DNA of 64,000 bases from Rhodophyticola sp. CCM32 (lineage in GTDB: Bacteria; Pseudomonadota; Alphaproteobacteria; Rhodobacterales; Rhodobacteraceae), in the NCBI RefSeq assembly GCF_004751985.1, contig NZ_CP038492.1, forward strand, positions 2,542,001-2,606,000. The letters are read 5' to 3'. The notes below the pieces were generated by a model. That model saw only the letters and a list, made by a program, of their open reading frames with translations, did not search any database and was not told the DNA's origin. A program made the position numbers and the translations under genes. How positions within the stretch are numbered: position 1 is the stretch's first letter; every line of letters begins with the position of its first letter. This document shows, piece after piece, positions 45,334-55,376 of the stretch.

Positions 45334-47979
45334 TCAGCCGAGCGACCACCAGCCTTTGCGTTTGGGTTTCGGCGGGCCGTCATCGACCTCAACGGCCACC
45401 GATTCCGGGCTTGGTTCAGGGGCCGGGTCAGGTGCTGCCACTGCTGCGACAGTTTCAGCCACAGGCTCGGGCTCAGGGGCAGGCTCCGGCTCAGAGGTGG
45501 TGTCCTTGACGGCGGGTGCTGCATCTGTCCCTGTCTCGGGCGACGGCTCTGCACCCTCTTCCGAAGGCGCATCCGTGGCCTTTTTCCGGCCACGCCCCCC
45601 GCGTGAGCGGCGGCGTTTCGGTTTGGCCTCGTCTTCAGCGGGCGCCTCAGGGGCATCTGCGGTGGCCTCGGCCTCGGCGGATGTCTCTGCCTCTGCCGCT
45701 ACGGTCTCGTCCGCTTCTGTTGGCGCATCGCCCTCTTCCGCATCCCCGTTCTGTGCGGCATCCTCACCGTTTGACCGGCGGCGGCCCCGACCGCCCCTGC
45801 GCCGACGACGCTTGCGCTTGGTGCCGTTCTCTTCCCCATCCGCAGGCCCTGTGGCCTCTGGCGTATTATCCCCGTCATCCCCTGCCGAGGCGGCCTCTTC
45901 GACCTGTTCCATCAAAGCGGCATCCATCGAGACAATCGGCGCCGCATCGGGCACCCGCCTTGTGGCTGTCTTGAATTTCTCGATCTTGTAATCGGGAACC
46001 ACCAGATGCGAATCTGCCTCGATCCGCACCGACAGGCCATAGCGCGCCTCGATCTCGGCAAGGTATTCGCGTTTCACATTCATGATGAAGTTCACGATCC
46101 CCACCGGCGCGGTCAGCAACACCTCGCGCGACCGGCGCCGCGTGCCTTCCTCCTCCAGCTGGCGCAGGATCGACAGCGCCAGACTGTCATCGGACCGGAC
46201 CAGCCCGGTGCCATGGCAGGCGGGGCATGGCTGGGTCGTCGCCTCAAGCATACCCGGACGCAGGCGCTGGCGGCTCATCTCCATCAGGCCGAAAGCCGAA
46301 ATCCGGCCCACCTGAATCCGCGCCCGGTCGGTTTTCAGCTTGTCCTTGATCCGCTTTTCAACGGCGTTGTTGTTGCGCCGGTCATCCATGTCGATGAAGT
46401 CGATCACGATCAGACCGGCCAGATCGCGCAGGCGCAACTGGCGCGCCACCTCTTCTGCGGCCTCCAGATTGGTCTTGGTCGCGGTCTCCTCGATCGAGCC
46501 TTCCTTGGTGGCCCGGCCAGAGTTCACATCAATCGCCACCAGCGCCTCGGTCACGCCGATCACGATATAGCCGCCGGATTTCAGCTGCACGACCGGGTTG
46601 AACATATCGGCCAGGTAACCCTCGACCTTGTGACGCGCGAAAAGCGGCATCGGGTCGGTGTAATGTTTCACGTTCTTGGCATGGGACGGCATGATCATCT
46701 TCATGAAGTCCTTGGCCTGCCGATACCCGACATCGCCTTCGACCAGCACCTCGTCAATATCGCGATTATAAAGATCGCGGATCGACCGGTGGATCAGGTT
46801 GCCCTCTTCATAGATCGGCGCAGGCGCGGTGGATTTCAGGGTCAGCGCGCGCACCTGTTCCCATTGCCGTTGCAGATATTCATAGTCGCGTTTGATTTCG
46901 GCCTTGGTGCGTTTGGCCCCTGCCGTGCGCACAATCAGGCCCGCGCCCTGGGGCACATCCAGCCCAGTGGCGATTTCCTTCAGCTTCTTGCGGTCGGCGG
47001 CGACCGTGATCTTGCGCGAGATGCCACCGCCGCGTGCAGTATTCGGCATCAGCACACAATAGCGGCCCGCGATCGACAGATAGGTGGTCAGCGCCGCGCC
47101 CTTGTTGCCACGCTCTTCCTTGACGACCTGCACCAGCATGATCTGGCGGACCTTCACGACCTCCTGAATCTTGTATTTCCGGGGCCGGGGTTTGCGGACC
47201 GGCCGGATGTCTTCCTGGTCATCATCATCGGCGACCGTGTCGACATCATCCTCTTCCGCAGCATCCGCATCATCGCCGCTCTTCTCGGCATCTGTTGTTT
47301 CTTCCGTCTCAGCCTCGGTGGCTTTCTCGGCGGCTTTTGCCTTGGCGGACCGTCTAGACCGCGACCGGGGTTTGGGTGTTTCGGCTTCAGCCTCAGCAGC
47401 TTCAGTCTCGGCCTCTGCGGGCGTTTCCGCTGTGAGTTCTACCGGCGTTTCGGCAGCGTCTGCTGCGCTCTCAGGGGCAGTTTCGGGACCGGTTTCGGTT
47501 GCATCAGCGGAGGCAGCCGCGTCCTCCTCCTGACCCAGATCGACGACATCCATGCCAGACGGGGGTCTGGCCTCGCCGGTTGTCACCGCATCGTTCGATG
47601 TGGCCTCTGCCTTGGTCTCACTGCCCTTGCGACGGCGCCGGCTGCGCCGTTTCGGGCGCGGCTCATCCTCGGTCGCGGCCATCGCCTCGGCATATTCCCG
47701 TTCCTCGGCCAGCAACGCCTCGCGGTCTGCGGTCGGGATCTGGTAATAATCCGGGTGAATCTCCGAGAAGGCCAGAAAGCCGTGGCGATTGCCGCCATAA
47801 TCCACAAAGGCGGCCTGAAGCGATGGCTCCACCCGGGTGATCTTTGCGAGATAGATATTTCCTGCCAGTTGCCGCTTGTTCAGCGACTCAAAGTCGAACT
47901 CCTCAACCCTGGTTCCATCTGCCACGACAACGCGGGTCTCTTCCGCGTGTGTGGCATCGATAAGCATCTTTTTTGCCAT
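45334..47979 (-). CDS. rne: Ribonuclease E/G family endonuclease
   Basis: An 881-residue RNase E. MAKKMLIDATHAEETRVVVA starts the domain; the S1 domain is interrupted at about 75-245 by a long low-complexity insert (arginine cluster SRRRRK, then Ala/Glu/Thr runs and acidic VADDDDQED). Catalytic acids lie in LIVIDFIDMDDRRNNNAVEK, and the zinc link is CPACHGTG. The C-terminal 230 residues are a disordered basic/acidic scaffold (RKRRRRRGGRGRRR, two copies). ATG 47979 is the family start. It degrades mRNA and processes rRNA and tRNA as the degradosome scaffold. Confidence 0.95.
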   Translation of the reverse strand: MAKKMLIDATHAEETRVVVADGTRVEEFDFESLNKRQLAGNIYLAKITRVEPSLQAAFVDYGGNRHGFLAFSEIHPDYYQIPTADREALLAEEREYAEAMAATEDEPRPKRRSRRRRKGSETKAEATSNDAVTTGEARPPSGMDVVDLGQEEDAAASADATETGPETAPESAADAAETPVELTAETPAEAETEAAEAEAETPKPRSRSRRSAKAKAAEKATEAETEETTDAEKSGDDADAAEEDDVDTVADDDDQEDIRPVRKPRPRKYKIQEVVKVRQIMLVQVVKEERGNKGAALTTYLSIAGRYCVLMPNTARGGGISRKITVAADRKKLKEIATGLDVPQGAGLIVRTAGAKRTKAEIKRDYEYLQRQWEQVRALTLKSTAPAPIYEEGNLIHRSIRDLYNRDIDEVLVEGDVGYRQAKDFMKMIMPSHAKNVKHYTDPMPLFARHKVEGYLADMFNPVVQLKSGGYIVIGVTEALVAIDVNSGRATKEGSIEETATKTNLEAAEEVARQLRLRDLAGLIVIDFIDMDDRRNNNAVEKRIKDKLKTDRARIQVGRISAFGLMEMSRQRLRPGMLEATTQPCPACHGTGLVRSDDSLALSILRQLEEEGTRRRSREVLLTAPVGIVNFIMNVKREYLAEIEARYGLSVRIEADSHLVVPDYKIEKFKTATRRVPDAAPIVSMDAALMEQVEEAASAGDDGDNTPEATGPADGEENGTKRKRRRRRGGRGRRRSNGEDAAQNGDAEEGDAPTEADETVAAEAETSAEAEATADAPEAPAEDEAKPKRRRSRGGRGRKKATDAPSEEGAEPSPETGTDAAPAVKDTTSEPEPAPEPEPVAETVAAVAAPDPAPEPSPESVAVEVDDGPPKPKRKGWWSLG

Positions 47980-48592
47980 ATTATCCTTGCGCATAGCGCC
48001 CTGCCCGCCCCTGGGGAGGCACGGCTGCCATGATGTCCTGAAATAGCGAGGAGGCGCGCGCAATCGGCCAGAGGACGGGTCGAAGCCGTACCTGTCTGTG
48101 CCGGGGTTTGTGGCGCGCGTGTCATCGCGGTTTGTCTCCGATGGTGCGTAAAACCGTCACCATCCGTTCATAAGCCCCGTCAAAAAAAGGGCAATCTCAA
48201 TGGGCAAAACCCTGTATGGGCGAAAACCCTGTGACCCGACCTGTTGGCCCGCACGATCTTGCGGTGGACCAGAGGCCTGGAAAAACTGATTTGCCGGACC
48301 ATCGTTGCGGTTGCCGGTCCGAGAGATATTAATGGAACACGGGGCGAAATGACAATGCCCATTCTCTTAACATATGGTTTTCGGTGGGGGCTTCAACGAA
48401 GTATGGGCCACAAGACGACCGGTTTCAGGACCAGCCCGGTGTCGCCGCGCAGGCTGATCATGCGCGCCCGCAAACCCATATCTGATTTCACCATGCGGGA
48501 GACACCCGCAGACAGATACAGCTTTTGTATTTGTACGGCATTGAAAGTCATCAACTTGCGATATGTCGCATCAGACAATTACAAAAGGCTCT
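47980..48592. other. Upstream/leader region of rne
   Basis: About 610 bases with no supported gene. RNase E genes commonly have long 5' leaders involved in autoregulation, but no specific structure was recognised apart from a T-poor, A-rich run near 48180. The right end meets the 103-bp palindromic element at 48593. Confidence 0.5.
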
Positions 48593-48695
48593 ATGGCGGT
48601 TTGCGTTTGATCTGTATCGAAAACCGCTGCCTTTCCCCTTCGGATCGAACGCGGTTTTCGATGGGGCTGCCTCATATAAAACGCAAACCGCTTTA
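48593..48695. repeat. 103-bp palindromic element, copy 2
   Basis: Same layout as 8173-8275. Outer arms GCGGTTTGCGTTT / AAAACGCAAACCGC pair perfectly at the ends, and inner arms ATCGAAAACCGC / GCGGTTTTCGAT pair perfectly, so this copy is the better-conserved structure. The right end (TTTAG) merges with the terminal repeat of the MITE-like element that follows. Confidence 0.8.
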
Positions 48696-48962
48696 GGGTC
48701 AGACCCCCTTAAATCCATACCGTCAGCGCCGATTTCACGACATATCAGTGGTTTGCGGCGCGCCGGCCATAGGTGTTCTACGGTCAAGCGGCGCACGCCG
48801 CTGAGATGATGTGAAATCGGCGCCCTTCGGGTTTGGCGGATGTCCCGCGTGAGCATCGTTGCAGACCTTTGAAATAGAACCACTATTCCGGCAGCCCTGC
48901 GCCTCGTCACGCGAAAAATCTGCCAAACTGACGGTATGGATTTAAGGGGGCCTGACCCTAAA
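48692..48962. mobile_element. MITE-like element with 35-nt terminal inverted repeats
   Basis: Left end 48692-48726 (TTTAGGGTCAGACCCCC, then TTAAATCCATACCGTCAG) and right end 48928-48962 are inverted copies with one mismatch (34 of 35). The 200-bp interior has its own inverted pair, GCGCCGATTTCAC (about 48727) with GTGAAATCGGCGCC (about 48811), and no ORF. Its size and long perfect ends suggest a non-autonomous element. Its right end overlaps the last codons of the EEP gene. Confidence 0.75.
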
Positions 48963-49767
48963 CATCGAAATCCAGGATCATCGGCCGGTGGTCAGACATC
49001 TCGGGCAAGGCGGGCAGATCAAACTCCGCAACGCGGACCTCCGGGGTGACCAGCAGGTAATCCGCAAAGCGCTGTGGTTTCGGGTAAAGGCTGGTGCGGG
49101 TATCGGTGAAACCGCGCGTGGTTACCAGATCGGTGAGGCCAAGAGCTGCAAATTCCGCAAAACTGGCGCTGTCCGGCAAAAGGTTGAAATCCCCGGCCAG
49201 AATCAGCGGCTCCCCCGGGGCAAGAAAAGCCCGCAACGCGGCACAGACCGCTTTGGCCTGGGCCGCGCGGGCGGGTGTGTCGCCCTTGCCCGAGGGGTCG
49301 CGCAGCCCGTGGAAATGGGCACAGACCACCTGCCCGCCGGTTTTCGGGTCGCAAATCCGCAGAATCTGCATGGTGCGGCTGACAGGTTCCGCCCCCCAGC
49401 CATCGGGGCGGAACCGGCCATGGATGAACCCCTGCCACTGTTCCGTCACCGCCAGATGGGGCGCGACCCAGACCGCCTGCCCATGTTCCGAGGCGACGTT
49501 TTGGCCGGCCTTGTCCTGCAAGCTGCCCCGTGTCGCGGGCGCGAAAGCGGATTGATGATCGGGCAGCAGGGCCGAGATATCGCCAAACAGATCGGCCCGC
49601 TGATCAAGCGCGCGATACGGGTCCACATAGCGCAGCCAATCGGGGCTGGGCACCGGCGCGCGGGTAACCTCCTGCAAACACAGGATATCCGGCGCCATGG
49701 CGGGCATCCAGGGTTTCAGGGCAGACCAGACCTGCCCGCCCCAGGCATTCAGACTGATAAAGCGCAT
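48958..49767 (-). CDS. Endonuclease/exonuclease/phosphatase (EEP) family protein
   Basis: 269 residues with the EEP fold: FISLNAWGGQVW at the start, DILCLQEVTR (metal-binding E), LILAGDFNLLPD (catalytic D and N), and MSDHRPMILDFDV (D-H). No signal peptide, so probably cytosolic; substrate could be DNA or a phosphodiester metabolite. The TAG stop (48958-48960) and the final codons lie in the terminal repeat of the MITE-like element, so the original C-terminus may have been replaced by a few residues. Confidence 0.85.
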   Translation of the reverse strand: MRFISLNAWGGQVWSALKPWMPAMAPDILCLQEVTRAPVPSPDWLRYVDPYRALDQRADLFGDISALLPDHQSAFAPATRGSLQDKAGQNVASEHGQAVWVAPHLAVTEQWQGFIHGRFRPDGWGAEPVSRTMQILRICDPKTGGQVVCAHFHGLRDPSGKGDTPARAAQAKAVCAALRAFLAPGEPLILAGDFNLLPDSASFAEFAALGLTDLVTTRGFTDTRTSLYPKPQRFADYLLVTPEVRVAEFDLPALPEMSDHRPMILDFDV

Positions 49768-49789
49768 GGACCCCGCAACACAGCCGATG

Positions 49790-51106
49790 TCAGAGATAAT
49801 CTGACCGGCTCAACCCGTATTTCGCCATTTTCTCATTCAATGTCCGGCGCGGCAGGCACAACTCCTCCATAACGCTGGCAATCGACCCGCGATGGCGGCG
49901 CATGGTGTTGTCGATCAACATCCGCTCGAACGCCTCCACATATTCTTTCAGCGGCTTGCCCTCGCCCACGGCCTGCGGGCTGATCTCGGCATTATCGCTC
50001 ATCAGCAGCGAGGCGATGGTACCCGACCCGCGCCGTTGCTGCAAAATCGCCCGTTCGGCGATGTTGATCAGCTGGCGCACATTTCCGGGCCAGGGCGCCT
50101 GCAGCAATTGCGCGGCCTCCTGCGCCGTCACTTCCGGCGCATCGGTGCCGTATTCTTCGGCAAACTGCTCCCCGAAGCGGTTGAACAGCGTCAGGATATC
50201 CTCGCCCCGCTGGCGCAGCGGCGGCAGGTCGATACGCATCGCCGCCAGACGATAGAACAGATCCGGGCGCAGCGCGGCCTCGCAGCCTTCGGGTTCCGGC
50301 GCATTGCAGATCGCCACAATCCGGGTTTCGGCCGGGGTGCCCTGATCATTGATCGCGGTCAAAAGACGGGCCTGCAGGGCCTGCGGCAAGGCTTCGATAT
50401 CCTCCAGCACCAGACTGCCGCTGCGGGCCTGTTCCATCAGGGGCAGGTCCTGCCCCTCGCCCACCGGGCCGAACAGTATGGTCGCCAATGTCTCTTCATC
50501 ATGGGCGGCACAGCTGAGCGAGACAAAGCTTTTGCCCGCCCGCGGGCCAACCGCATGCAACGCATGGGCCACCAGGGTCTTGCCCGTTCCGGTTTCCCCC
50601 AGGATCAGCACATGACCATCGGCCTGACCCAGATCAAGAATATCCTCGCGCAGCCGTTCCATCACCGGGGAAGAGCCGATCAGCTTGCGCATCAGAACCG
50701 TGCCATCGCTCAACTCCCGGCGCAGGGCCCGGTTGTCGAGTGTCAGGCGCCGGGTCTGGCTGGCCCGTTTGGCCAGTTCGGCCATCCGGTCCGGGTTGAA
50801 CGGCTTTTCCAGAAAGTCATAGGCCCCGATCCGCATGGCTTCGACCGCCATGGGCACATCGCCATGACCGGTGATCATGATCACCGGCAGGCCGCTATCC
50901 ATCCCCATCAGGCGTTTCAGAAACGCCATCCCGTCCATGCCGGGCATTTTGATATCGCTGACCACCACGCCCGGAAAATCCGGGCCGATCCCTTTCAGCG
51001 CATCCTCGGCGCTGGCAAAGGTCTCGGTGTCAAACCCGCTCAGCGCCAGCCATTGGCTGATCGACTGGCGCATGTCCTGTTCGTCATCGACAATCGCGAT
51101 TTTCAT
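49790..51106 (-). CDS. DctD-like NtrC-family response regulator lacking the GAFTGA loop
   Basis: 438 residues: receiver with phospho-acceptor D51 (VVVSDIKMPGMDG), AAA+ domain with Walker A GETGTGKT, Walker B LVLEDIE, second-region PLRQRGEDI, and a Fis-type HTH (GSIASVMEELCLPRRTLNEKM). After LFGP the loop that should read GAFTGA is VGEGQDLPLMEQA, so contact with sigma-54 is not expected. The start follows GGCTCGTG-type leader at 51106, 19 nt after the kinase gene. The regulon is unknown; no dct transport genes are in the window. Confidence 0.85.
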   Translation of the reverse strand: MKIAIVDDEQDMRQSISQWLALSGFDTETFASAEDALKGIGPDFPGVVVSDIKMPGMDGMAFLKRLMGMDSGLPVIMITGHGDVPMAVEAMRIGAYDFLEKPFNPDRMAELAKRASQTRRLTLDNRALRRELSDGTVLMRKLIGSSPVMERLREDILDLGQADGHVLILGETGTGKTLVAHALHAVGPRAGKSFVSLSCAAHDEETLATILFGPVGEGQDLPLMEQARSGSLVLEDIEALPQALQARLLTAINDQGTPAETRIVAICNAPEPEGCEAALRPDLFYRLAAMRIDLPPLRQRGEDILTLFNRFGEQFAEEYGTDAPEVTAQEAAQLLQAPWPGNVRQLINIAERAILQQRRGSGTIASLLMSDNAEISPQAVGEGKPLKEYVEAFERMLIDNTMRRHRGSIASVMEELCLPRRTLNEKMAKYGLSRSDYL

Positions 51107-51125
51107 CGGCTCGTGTCCTTTATGC

Positions 51126-52895
51126 TCACTCGGCGGCAGCGGTGGCAGACCGATCGAGTATCGGCAGGCGCATCTCGAACACGGCACCGCGTCTGGCGCC
51201 ATTGCGTGCAGTCAATCGCCCCCCCAGATCATTGATGATCCCTGATGAGATCGCCAGACCCAGGCCCACCCCGTCACCGGGTTTCTTGGTCGTATAGAAT
51301 GGCTCGAACAAAGCATCGAGATCGTCAATCCCCCTGCCATTGTCGCGCACGGTCAAAACCGCCTCTTCGCCGCCAGCCACGATCAGGTCCAGCTCGCGCC
51401 GGTCCTCGGCCTTCATAGCGTCCAGCGCATTGCGCAGCAAATTGATGATCACCTGCTCAAGCCGCAGCCGGTCTGCCAGCACCATCACCGGCTGGCGCGG
51501 CAGGTTCTGCGTGATCTCAACCGTCATCTGCCTGAGCTGCGGTTCCATCATCGTCAGCCCGCCTTTCAGCGCCTCCCGCAGATCGACCGGTTCAAATGCC
51601 TCTCCGCCCTTGCGCGCATAGCTTTTCAGCTGCCGGGTGATCGCGCCCATCCGCTCGATCAGGTCATCGATTCTCTGGAACGAACTCAACGCCTCTTCGG
51701 GCCTGCGGCGCTGCAAAAGCAGCTTGGCCCCGGCCAGATAGGTTTTCATCGCCGCCAGCGGCTGATTAAGCTCATGGCTGACCGCCGCCGACATCTCTCC
51801 CAGGGCGGCCAGTTTCTGGCTCTGCGCCAGGCTCTGTTCGGCCTCTTCCAGGGTCCGTTCGACCTTCTGACGCTCGGCGATTTCCCGCCCGAGCCTGTCA
51901 TTCAACCGGCGAAGCTCTGCCGATTCGCGCTGAAACACGACGCTTTGCATCCGGGCCCGGCGGCTGAGCACATAAAACGCGCCGGCCAGCAACAGGGCGA
52001 ATCCCATGATCTGAAGCGCCAGAACCCCGTTCACCCGCTCCCGGACCGAGGCATAGGCGGTGAAGGATGTCAGCCGCCAGCCGCGAAACGGAATACGGCT
52101 TTCCAGGCGGATCGTGGAATCGCCGAAGAAATACGGGGACGGATCGCCAAAGGCCCAGTCCCCCGTGGCCTCGATCGCACGCTGGATCGCCGAGGGCGGA
52201 GAGCGCAGCGCCAACGCATCCTCCTCTGTCCGCCCGCGCCAGCGCGGCTCGGTCGACAGCATGATCCGGCCCTCGGAATTGGCCACGAAAACGGCTTCGG
52301 TCGTGCCCCGCCAGCGGTCTTCCAGACGCGCCAGATTGACCTCGACCACCACCACGCCCAAGAGCCGGTTGTCATCCATCACCCGGCGCGAAAAGGTGAA
52401 ATCAAACGCGCCGGTGGCCTGTTCGGTGCTGGTAAACACCGTGTCCGGGGCCCGCTGGGCCTGCACAAAATAGGGCTCAGCGTTCAGCAATTCCCCCAGC
52501 CGGTTGCGGTCGGTTGCCGCCACAATCCGACCCTCCCGGTTGAGCAGGAACATCGACGCCGCCGCGATCTCTTCACCGTAAGAGATCAACCGCTGCGAGG
52601 TTGTGGTGAAATCCCCCTGATCCAGCGCCCGGATCAATAACGGGTCCCGGCTCAACAACAGCGGCACCACGGAATTGCTTTGCAATTCCGACACGATGGA
52701 GCCGGAATAAAGCGCCAGTCGCAGCTCGGCCCGGTTGCGCGTGGTTTCCGTGAACCTCTGGGTCAGCCAGATATTCGACACCCAGATCACCGCAACCGCG
52801 CCCGCCAGCAACAGGATCATCAGCCCGCGCATCACCCATGTGCGTTTCAGGGACGATCCGCGCAGCGCCGGAAGGGTGGTGTTGGTCTTACTCAT
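51126..52895 (-). CDS. DctB-like membrane sensor histidine kinase
   Basis: 589 residues. N-terminal helix (WVMRGLMILLLAGAVAVIWV, about 20-40), a periplasmic double Cache/PDC sensor (about 60-290), a second helix (VLALQIMGFALLLAGAFYVL), a coiled coil, H-box AAVSHELNQPLAAMKTYL, N-box INLLRNALDAM, G1 VRDNGRGI and G2 GVGLGLAISSGI. It is of the DctB type that senses small carboxylates. It is the first gene of a pair with the regulator 19 nt downstream. Confidence 0.88.
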   Translation of the reverse strand: MSKTNTTLPALRGSSLKRTWVMRGLMILLLAGAVAVIWVSNIWLTQRFTETTRNRAELRLALYSGSIVSELQSNSVVPLLLSRDPLLIRALDQGDFTTTSQRLISYGEEIAAASMFLLNREGRIVAATDRNRLGELLNAEPYFVQAQRAPDTVFTSTEQATGAFDFTFSRRVMDDNRLLGVVVVEVNLARLEDRWRGTTEAVFVANSEGRIMLSTEPRWRGRTEEDALALRSPPSAIQRAIEATGDWAFGDPSPYFFGDSTIRLESRIPFRGWRLTSFTAYASVRERVNGVLALQIMGFALLLAGAFYVLSRRARMQSVVFQRESAELRRLNDRLGREIAERQKVERTLEEAEQSLAQSQKLAALGEMSAAVSHELNQPLAAMKTYLAGAKLLLQRRRPEEALSSFQRIDDLIERMGAITRQLKSYARKGGEAFEPVDLREALKGGLTMMEPQLRQMTVEITQNLPRQPVMVLADRLRLEQVIINLLRNALDAMKAEDRRELDLIVAGGEEAVLTVRDNGRGIDDLDALFEPFYTTKKPGDGVGLGLAISSGIINDLGGRLTARNGARRGAVFEMRLPILDRSATAAAE

Positions 52896-52941
52896 CCGGG
52901 GCAGATTACGCGATGCAGGGCAGCAGGCTCAAGCCATCTGG

Positions 52942-53610
52942 CTATGCCGCAACCAGTGCCTCGCTGAGAGAGGCGAAAAGCGCCGCCCCGTCGGTCCCGC
53001 CATGGGCCGGGTCCGCGCGCCGTTCAGGGTGCGGCATCATCCCCAGAACCCGCCGGTTTTCGGACAGGATACCGGCAATATCATCGGTGGACCCGTTCGG
53101 CGTCTGAAGATAGCGGAAGGCGATGCGATCCTCACCCTGCAACCGGGCCAGACTGTCGGCATCGACCTGATAATTGCCCTCATGATGGGCAATCGGAATA
53201 TCAATCTCATCCAGGGGCTTATAGGCGTTTGTAAAGGCGCTGTCCGTGGTTTCCACCCGCAGGGTCAGCGTCTTGCAGATATATTTCACATCGGCATTTT
53301 GCAGCAAGGCCCCGGGCAGGAGCCGGGTCTCGGTCAGAATCTGGAACCCGTTGCACACCCCGAACACATAGCCGCCACGCCCTGCATGGGTTTTCAGGGC
53401 GCGCGAAATCGGGGAATGGGCCGCAATCGCCCCGCAACGCAGGTAATCGCCATAGGAAAACCCGCCCGGCACACCGACGATATCCAGCCCCTCGGGCAGG
53501 TCTGTATCCTTGTGCCAGACCATCTGCACATCAAATCCCGCAGCGCGAAACGCCACCGCCAGATCACGATCACAATTGGAGCCGGGGAAAACCAGAACCG
53601 CCGCACGCAT
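52942..53610 (-). CDS. purQ: Phosphoribosylformylglycinamidine synthase subunit PurQ
   Basis: A 222-residue class I glutamine amidotransferase that supplies ammonia to PurL for FGAM synthesis. Nucleophile cysteine in [18 protein letters not shown] at the start, [13 protein letters not shown], and the catalytic H/E near MMPHPERR. The start overlaps the purS stop (TGATG). Third gene of purC-purS-purQ. Confidence 0.97.
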   Translation of the reverse strand: MRAAVLVFPGSNCDRDLAVAFRAAGFDVQMVWHKDTDLPEGLDIVGVPGGFSYGDYLRCGAIAAHSPISRALKTHAGRGGYVFGVCNGFQILTETRLLPGALLQNADVKYICKTLTLRVETTDSAFTNAYKPLDEIDIPIAHHEGNYQVDADSLARLQGEDRIAFRYLQTPNGSTDDIAGILSENRRVLGMMPHPERRADPAHGGTDGAALFASLSEALVAA

Positions 53611-53843
53611 CAGCCCATCTCCACCCGGTAGCTTTCGATCACCGTGTTGGCCAGCAGCTTTTCACACATCTCGGTCACCTCTGCCTCGCTGGTGCCATCC
53701 GCCAGATCCAGCTCGATCAGCTTGCCCTGACGCACAGCGGTCACCCCCTCAAAACCCAGGGCGCCCAACCCGTGGCGCACGGCCTCCCCCTGGGGGTCCA
53801 GAACACCCTGTTTCAGCATCACGGTCACGGTTGCGCGCATCAC
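53610..53843 (-). CDS. purS: Phosphoribosylformylglycinamidine synthase subunit PurS
   Basis: A 77-residue small subunit that bridges PurQ and PurL. It matches family length and motifs: [49 protein letters not shown]. It lies 61 nt after purC and overlaps purQ by one base. Confidence 0.97.
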   Translation of the reverse strand: MMRATVTVMLKQGVLDPQGEAVRHGLGALGFEGVTAVRQGKLIELDLADGTSEAEVTEMCEKLLANTVIESYRVEMG

Positions 53844-53904
53844 CCCTGCCCTTCTTCTTGTTCCAAATACGCATCTCTGCCCCGCGCCAAACGGCGCGGA
53901 ACTC

Positions 53905-54666
53905 TCAATTGATCAGTGTCGGCTTGGTCACCGGCGCCGTGTTCGACGGCAAAACCCCCAGACGCCGCGCCACTTCCGTATAGGCATCAGCCAGATCGCC
54001 CAGATCCCGGCGGAACACATCCTTGTCCAGTTTCTGGCCGCTTTCGGTATCCCATAAGCGGCAACTGTCGGGGCTGATTTCATCGGCGATGATCAGACGC
54101 ATGTAATCACCTTCCCAGACCCGCCCGATCTCGATCTTGAAATCCACCAATTTGATGCCCACCGCCAGCATCAGACCGGACAGGAAATCATTCACCCTGA
54201 GCGCAAGCGACACCATGTCATCCAGATCCTGCTGGCTGGCCCAGCCGAAGGCGATGGCATGTTCCTCGCTGACCAGCGGGTCGCCAAGGTCGTCATCCTT
54301 GTAATAAAACTCCACAATCGGGCGCGGCAGCGGCGTGCCTTCCTCAATCCCCAGACGCTGGGAGATCTGGCCTGCGGCCAGATTGCGCACCACAACCTCC
54401 AGCGGAATGATCTCAACCGCGCGGATCAGTTGTTCGCGCATATTGATGCGGCGGATGAAATGGGTCGGCACCCCGATGCTGTTCAGCCCGGTCATGAAAA
54501 ATTCCGACAGCCGGTTGTTCAACACCCCCTTGCCGTCAATCACATCGCGTTTTTCAGCGTTGAAGGCGGTGGCGTCATCTTTGAAATATTGCACCAATGT
54601 GCCGGGTTCAGGCCCCTCATAGAGGATTTTGGCCTTGCCTTCATAGACCAGTTTGCGCCGTGCCAT
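53905..54666 (-). CDS. purC: Phosphoribosylaminoimidazole-succinocarboxamide synthase
   Basis: A 253-residue SAICAR synthase: [20 protein letters not shown] at the start, [48 protein letters not shown], and [13 protein letters not shown]. It joins CAIR and aspartate using ATP. ATG 54666 begins the family exactly; a longer upstream frame has no homology. It lies in the purCSQ operon and is divergent from the DUF1476 gene. Confidence 0.97.
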   Translation of the reverse strand: MARRKLVYEGKAKILYEGPEPGTLVQYFKDDATAFNAEKRDVIDGKGVLNNRLSEFFMTGLNSIGVPTHFIRRINMREQLIRAVEIIPLEVVVRNLAAGQISQRLGIEEGTPLPRPIVEFYYKDDDLGDPLVSEEHAIAFGWASQQDLDDMVSLALRVNDFLSGLMLAVGIKLVDFKIEIGRVWEGDYMRLIIADEISPDSCRLWDTESGQKLDKDVFRRDLGDLADAYTEVARRLGVLPSNTAPVTKPTLIN

Positions 54667-54835
54667 GATGTCTCCGTGAACGGTATGCAGAACATGCCCC
54701 ACGTTCTGCCGATACAGCCGCGCTATAGGACATCGGGCGCTCTGTCGCAAGGCAGATGGCCATATCCGCTTGCGGCATTGTCCCCACCCGGCATAATGAG
54801 GGGCGACCGGCATTTCTGTGAACGGAGAACAGACC

Positions 54836-55150
54836 ATGACCACCTTCGATGACCGCGAACACGCGTTCGAGGCCAAATTCGCCCATGACGCCGAAATGAC
54901 GTTCAAAGCCGAGGCGCGGTGCAACAAGCTGATGGGGCTGTGGGTGGCCGATATTCTGGGCAAGACCGGGGATGACGCTGCTGCCTATGCTGCCGAGGTG
55001 GTGAAATCCGATTTCGAGGAAGCCGGGCATGAGGATGTCATGCGCAAGGTTCTGGCCGATCTGGGGGATAGGCTGCCAGAGGCAGAGACACGCGCCAAAT
55101 ATGCCGAGCTGATGGCCGTGGCCAAAGGCCAGCTGCTGGACGAGGCCTGA
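54836..55150 (+). CDS. DUF1476 (zeta-type F1-ATPase inhibitor family)
   Basis: A 104-residue helical protein typical of alphaproteobacteria: [71 protein letters not shown]. The Paracoccus member inhibits F1Fo-ATP hydrolysis by inserting its N-terminus in the catalytic head. ATG 54836 is preferred because CGGAGA lies 8 nt upstream. The known neighbour of purC in this order. Confidence 0.88.
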   Translation: MTTFDDREHAFEAKFAHDAEMTFKAEARCNKLMGLWVADILGKTGDDAAAYAAEVVKSDFEEAGHEDVMRKVLADLGDRLPEAETRAKYAELMAVAKGQLLDEA

Positions 55151-55376
55151 ACCACCCGGGGACAGTCTGACCATGCGTCCGGTTTCATACCGGCGGCCTG
55201 CATGATCGCCTGTAAGGCGGCACCAGCAATCTGCCGGGCTTTGTCACGAAGCCGCAAGCCCCGCGCGGGCGCGCCGCGCAATTCACCTCATAACGATTAT
55301 GCGCAGATTGCAGTTGCACCAGAGGGTCCGAAGCGCCATGTCGGCCTGACGTGCAAGTGCGAAAGACCTGACCCCT

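Noticed and set aside
46006..48033. 675-codon plus-strand ORF opposite rne
   Set aside because: Antisense shadow of RNase E; repetitive composition follows from the arginine- and alanine-rich codons on the true strand.
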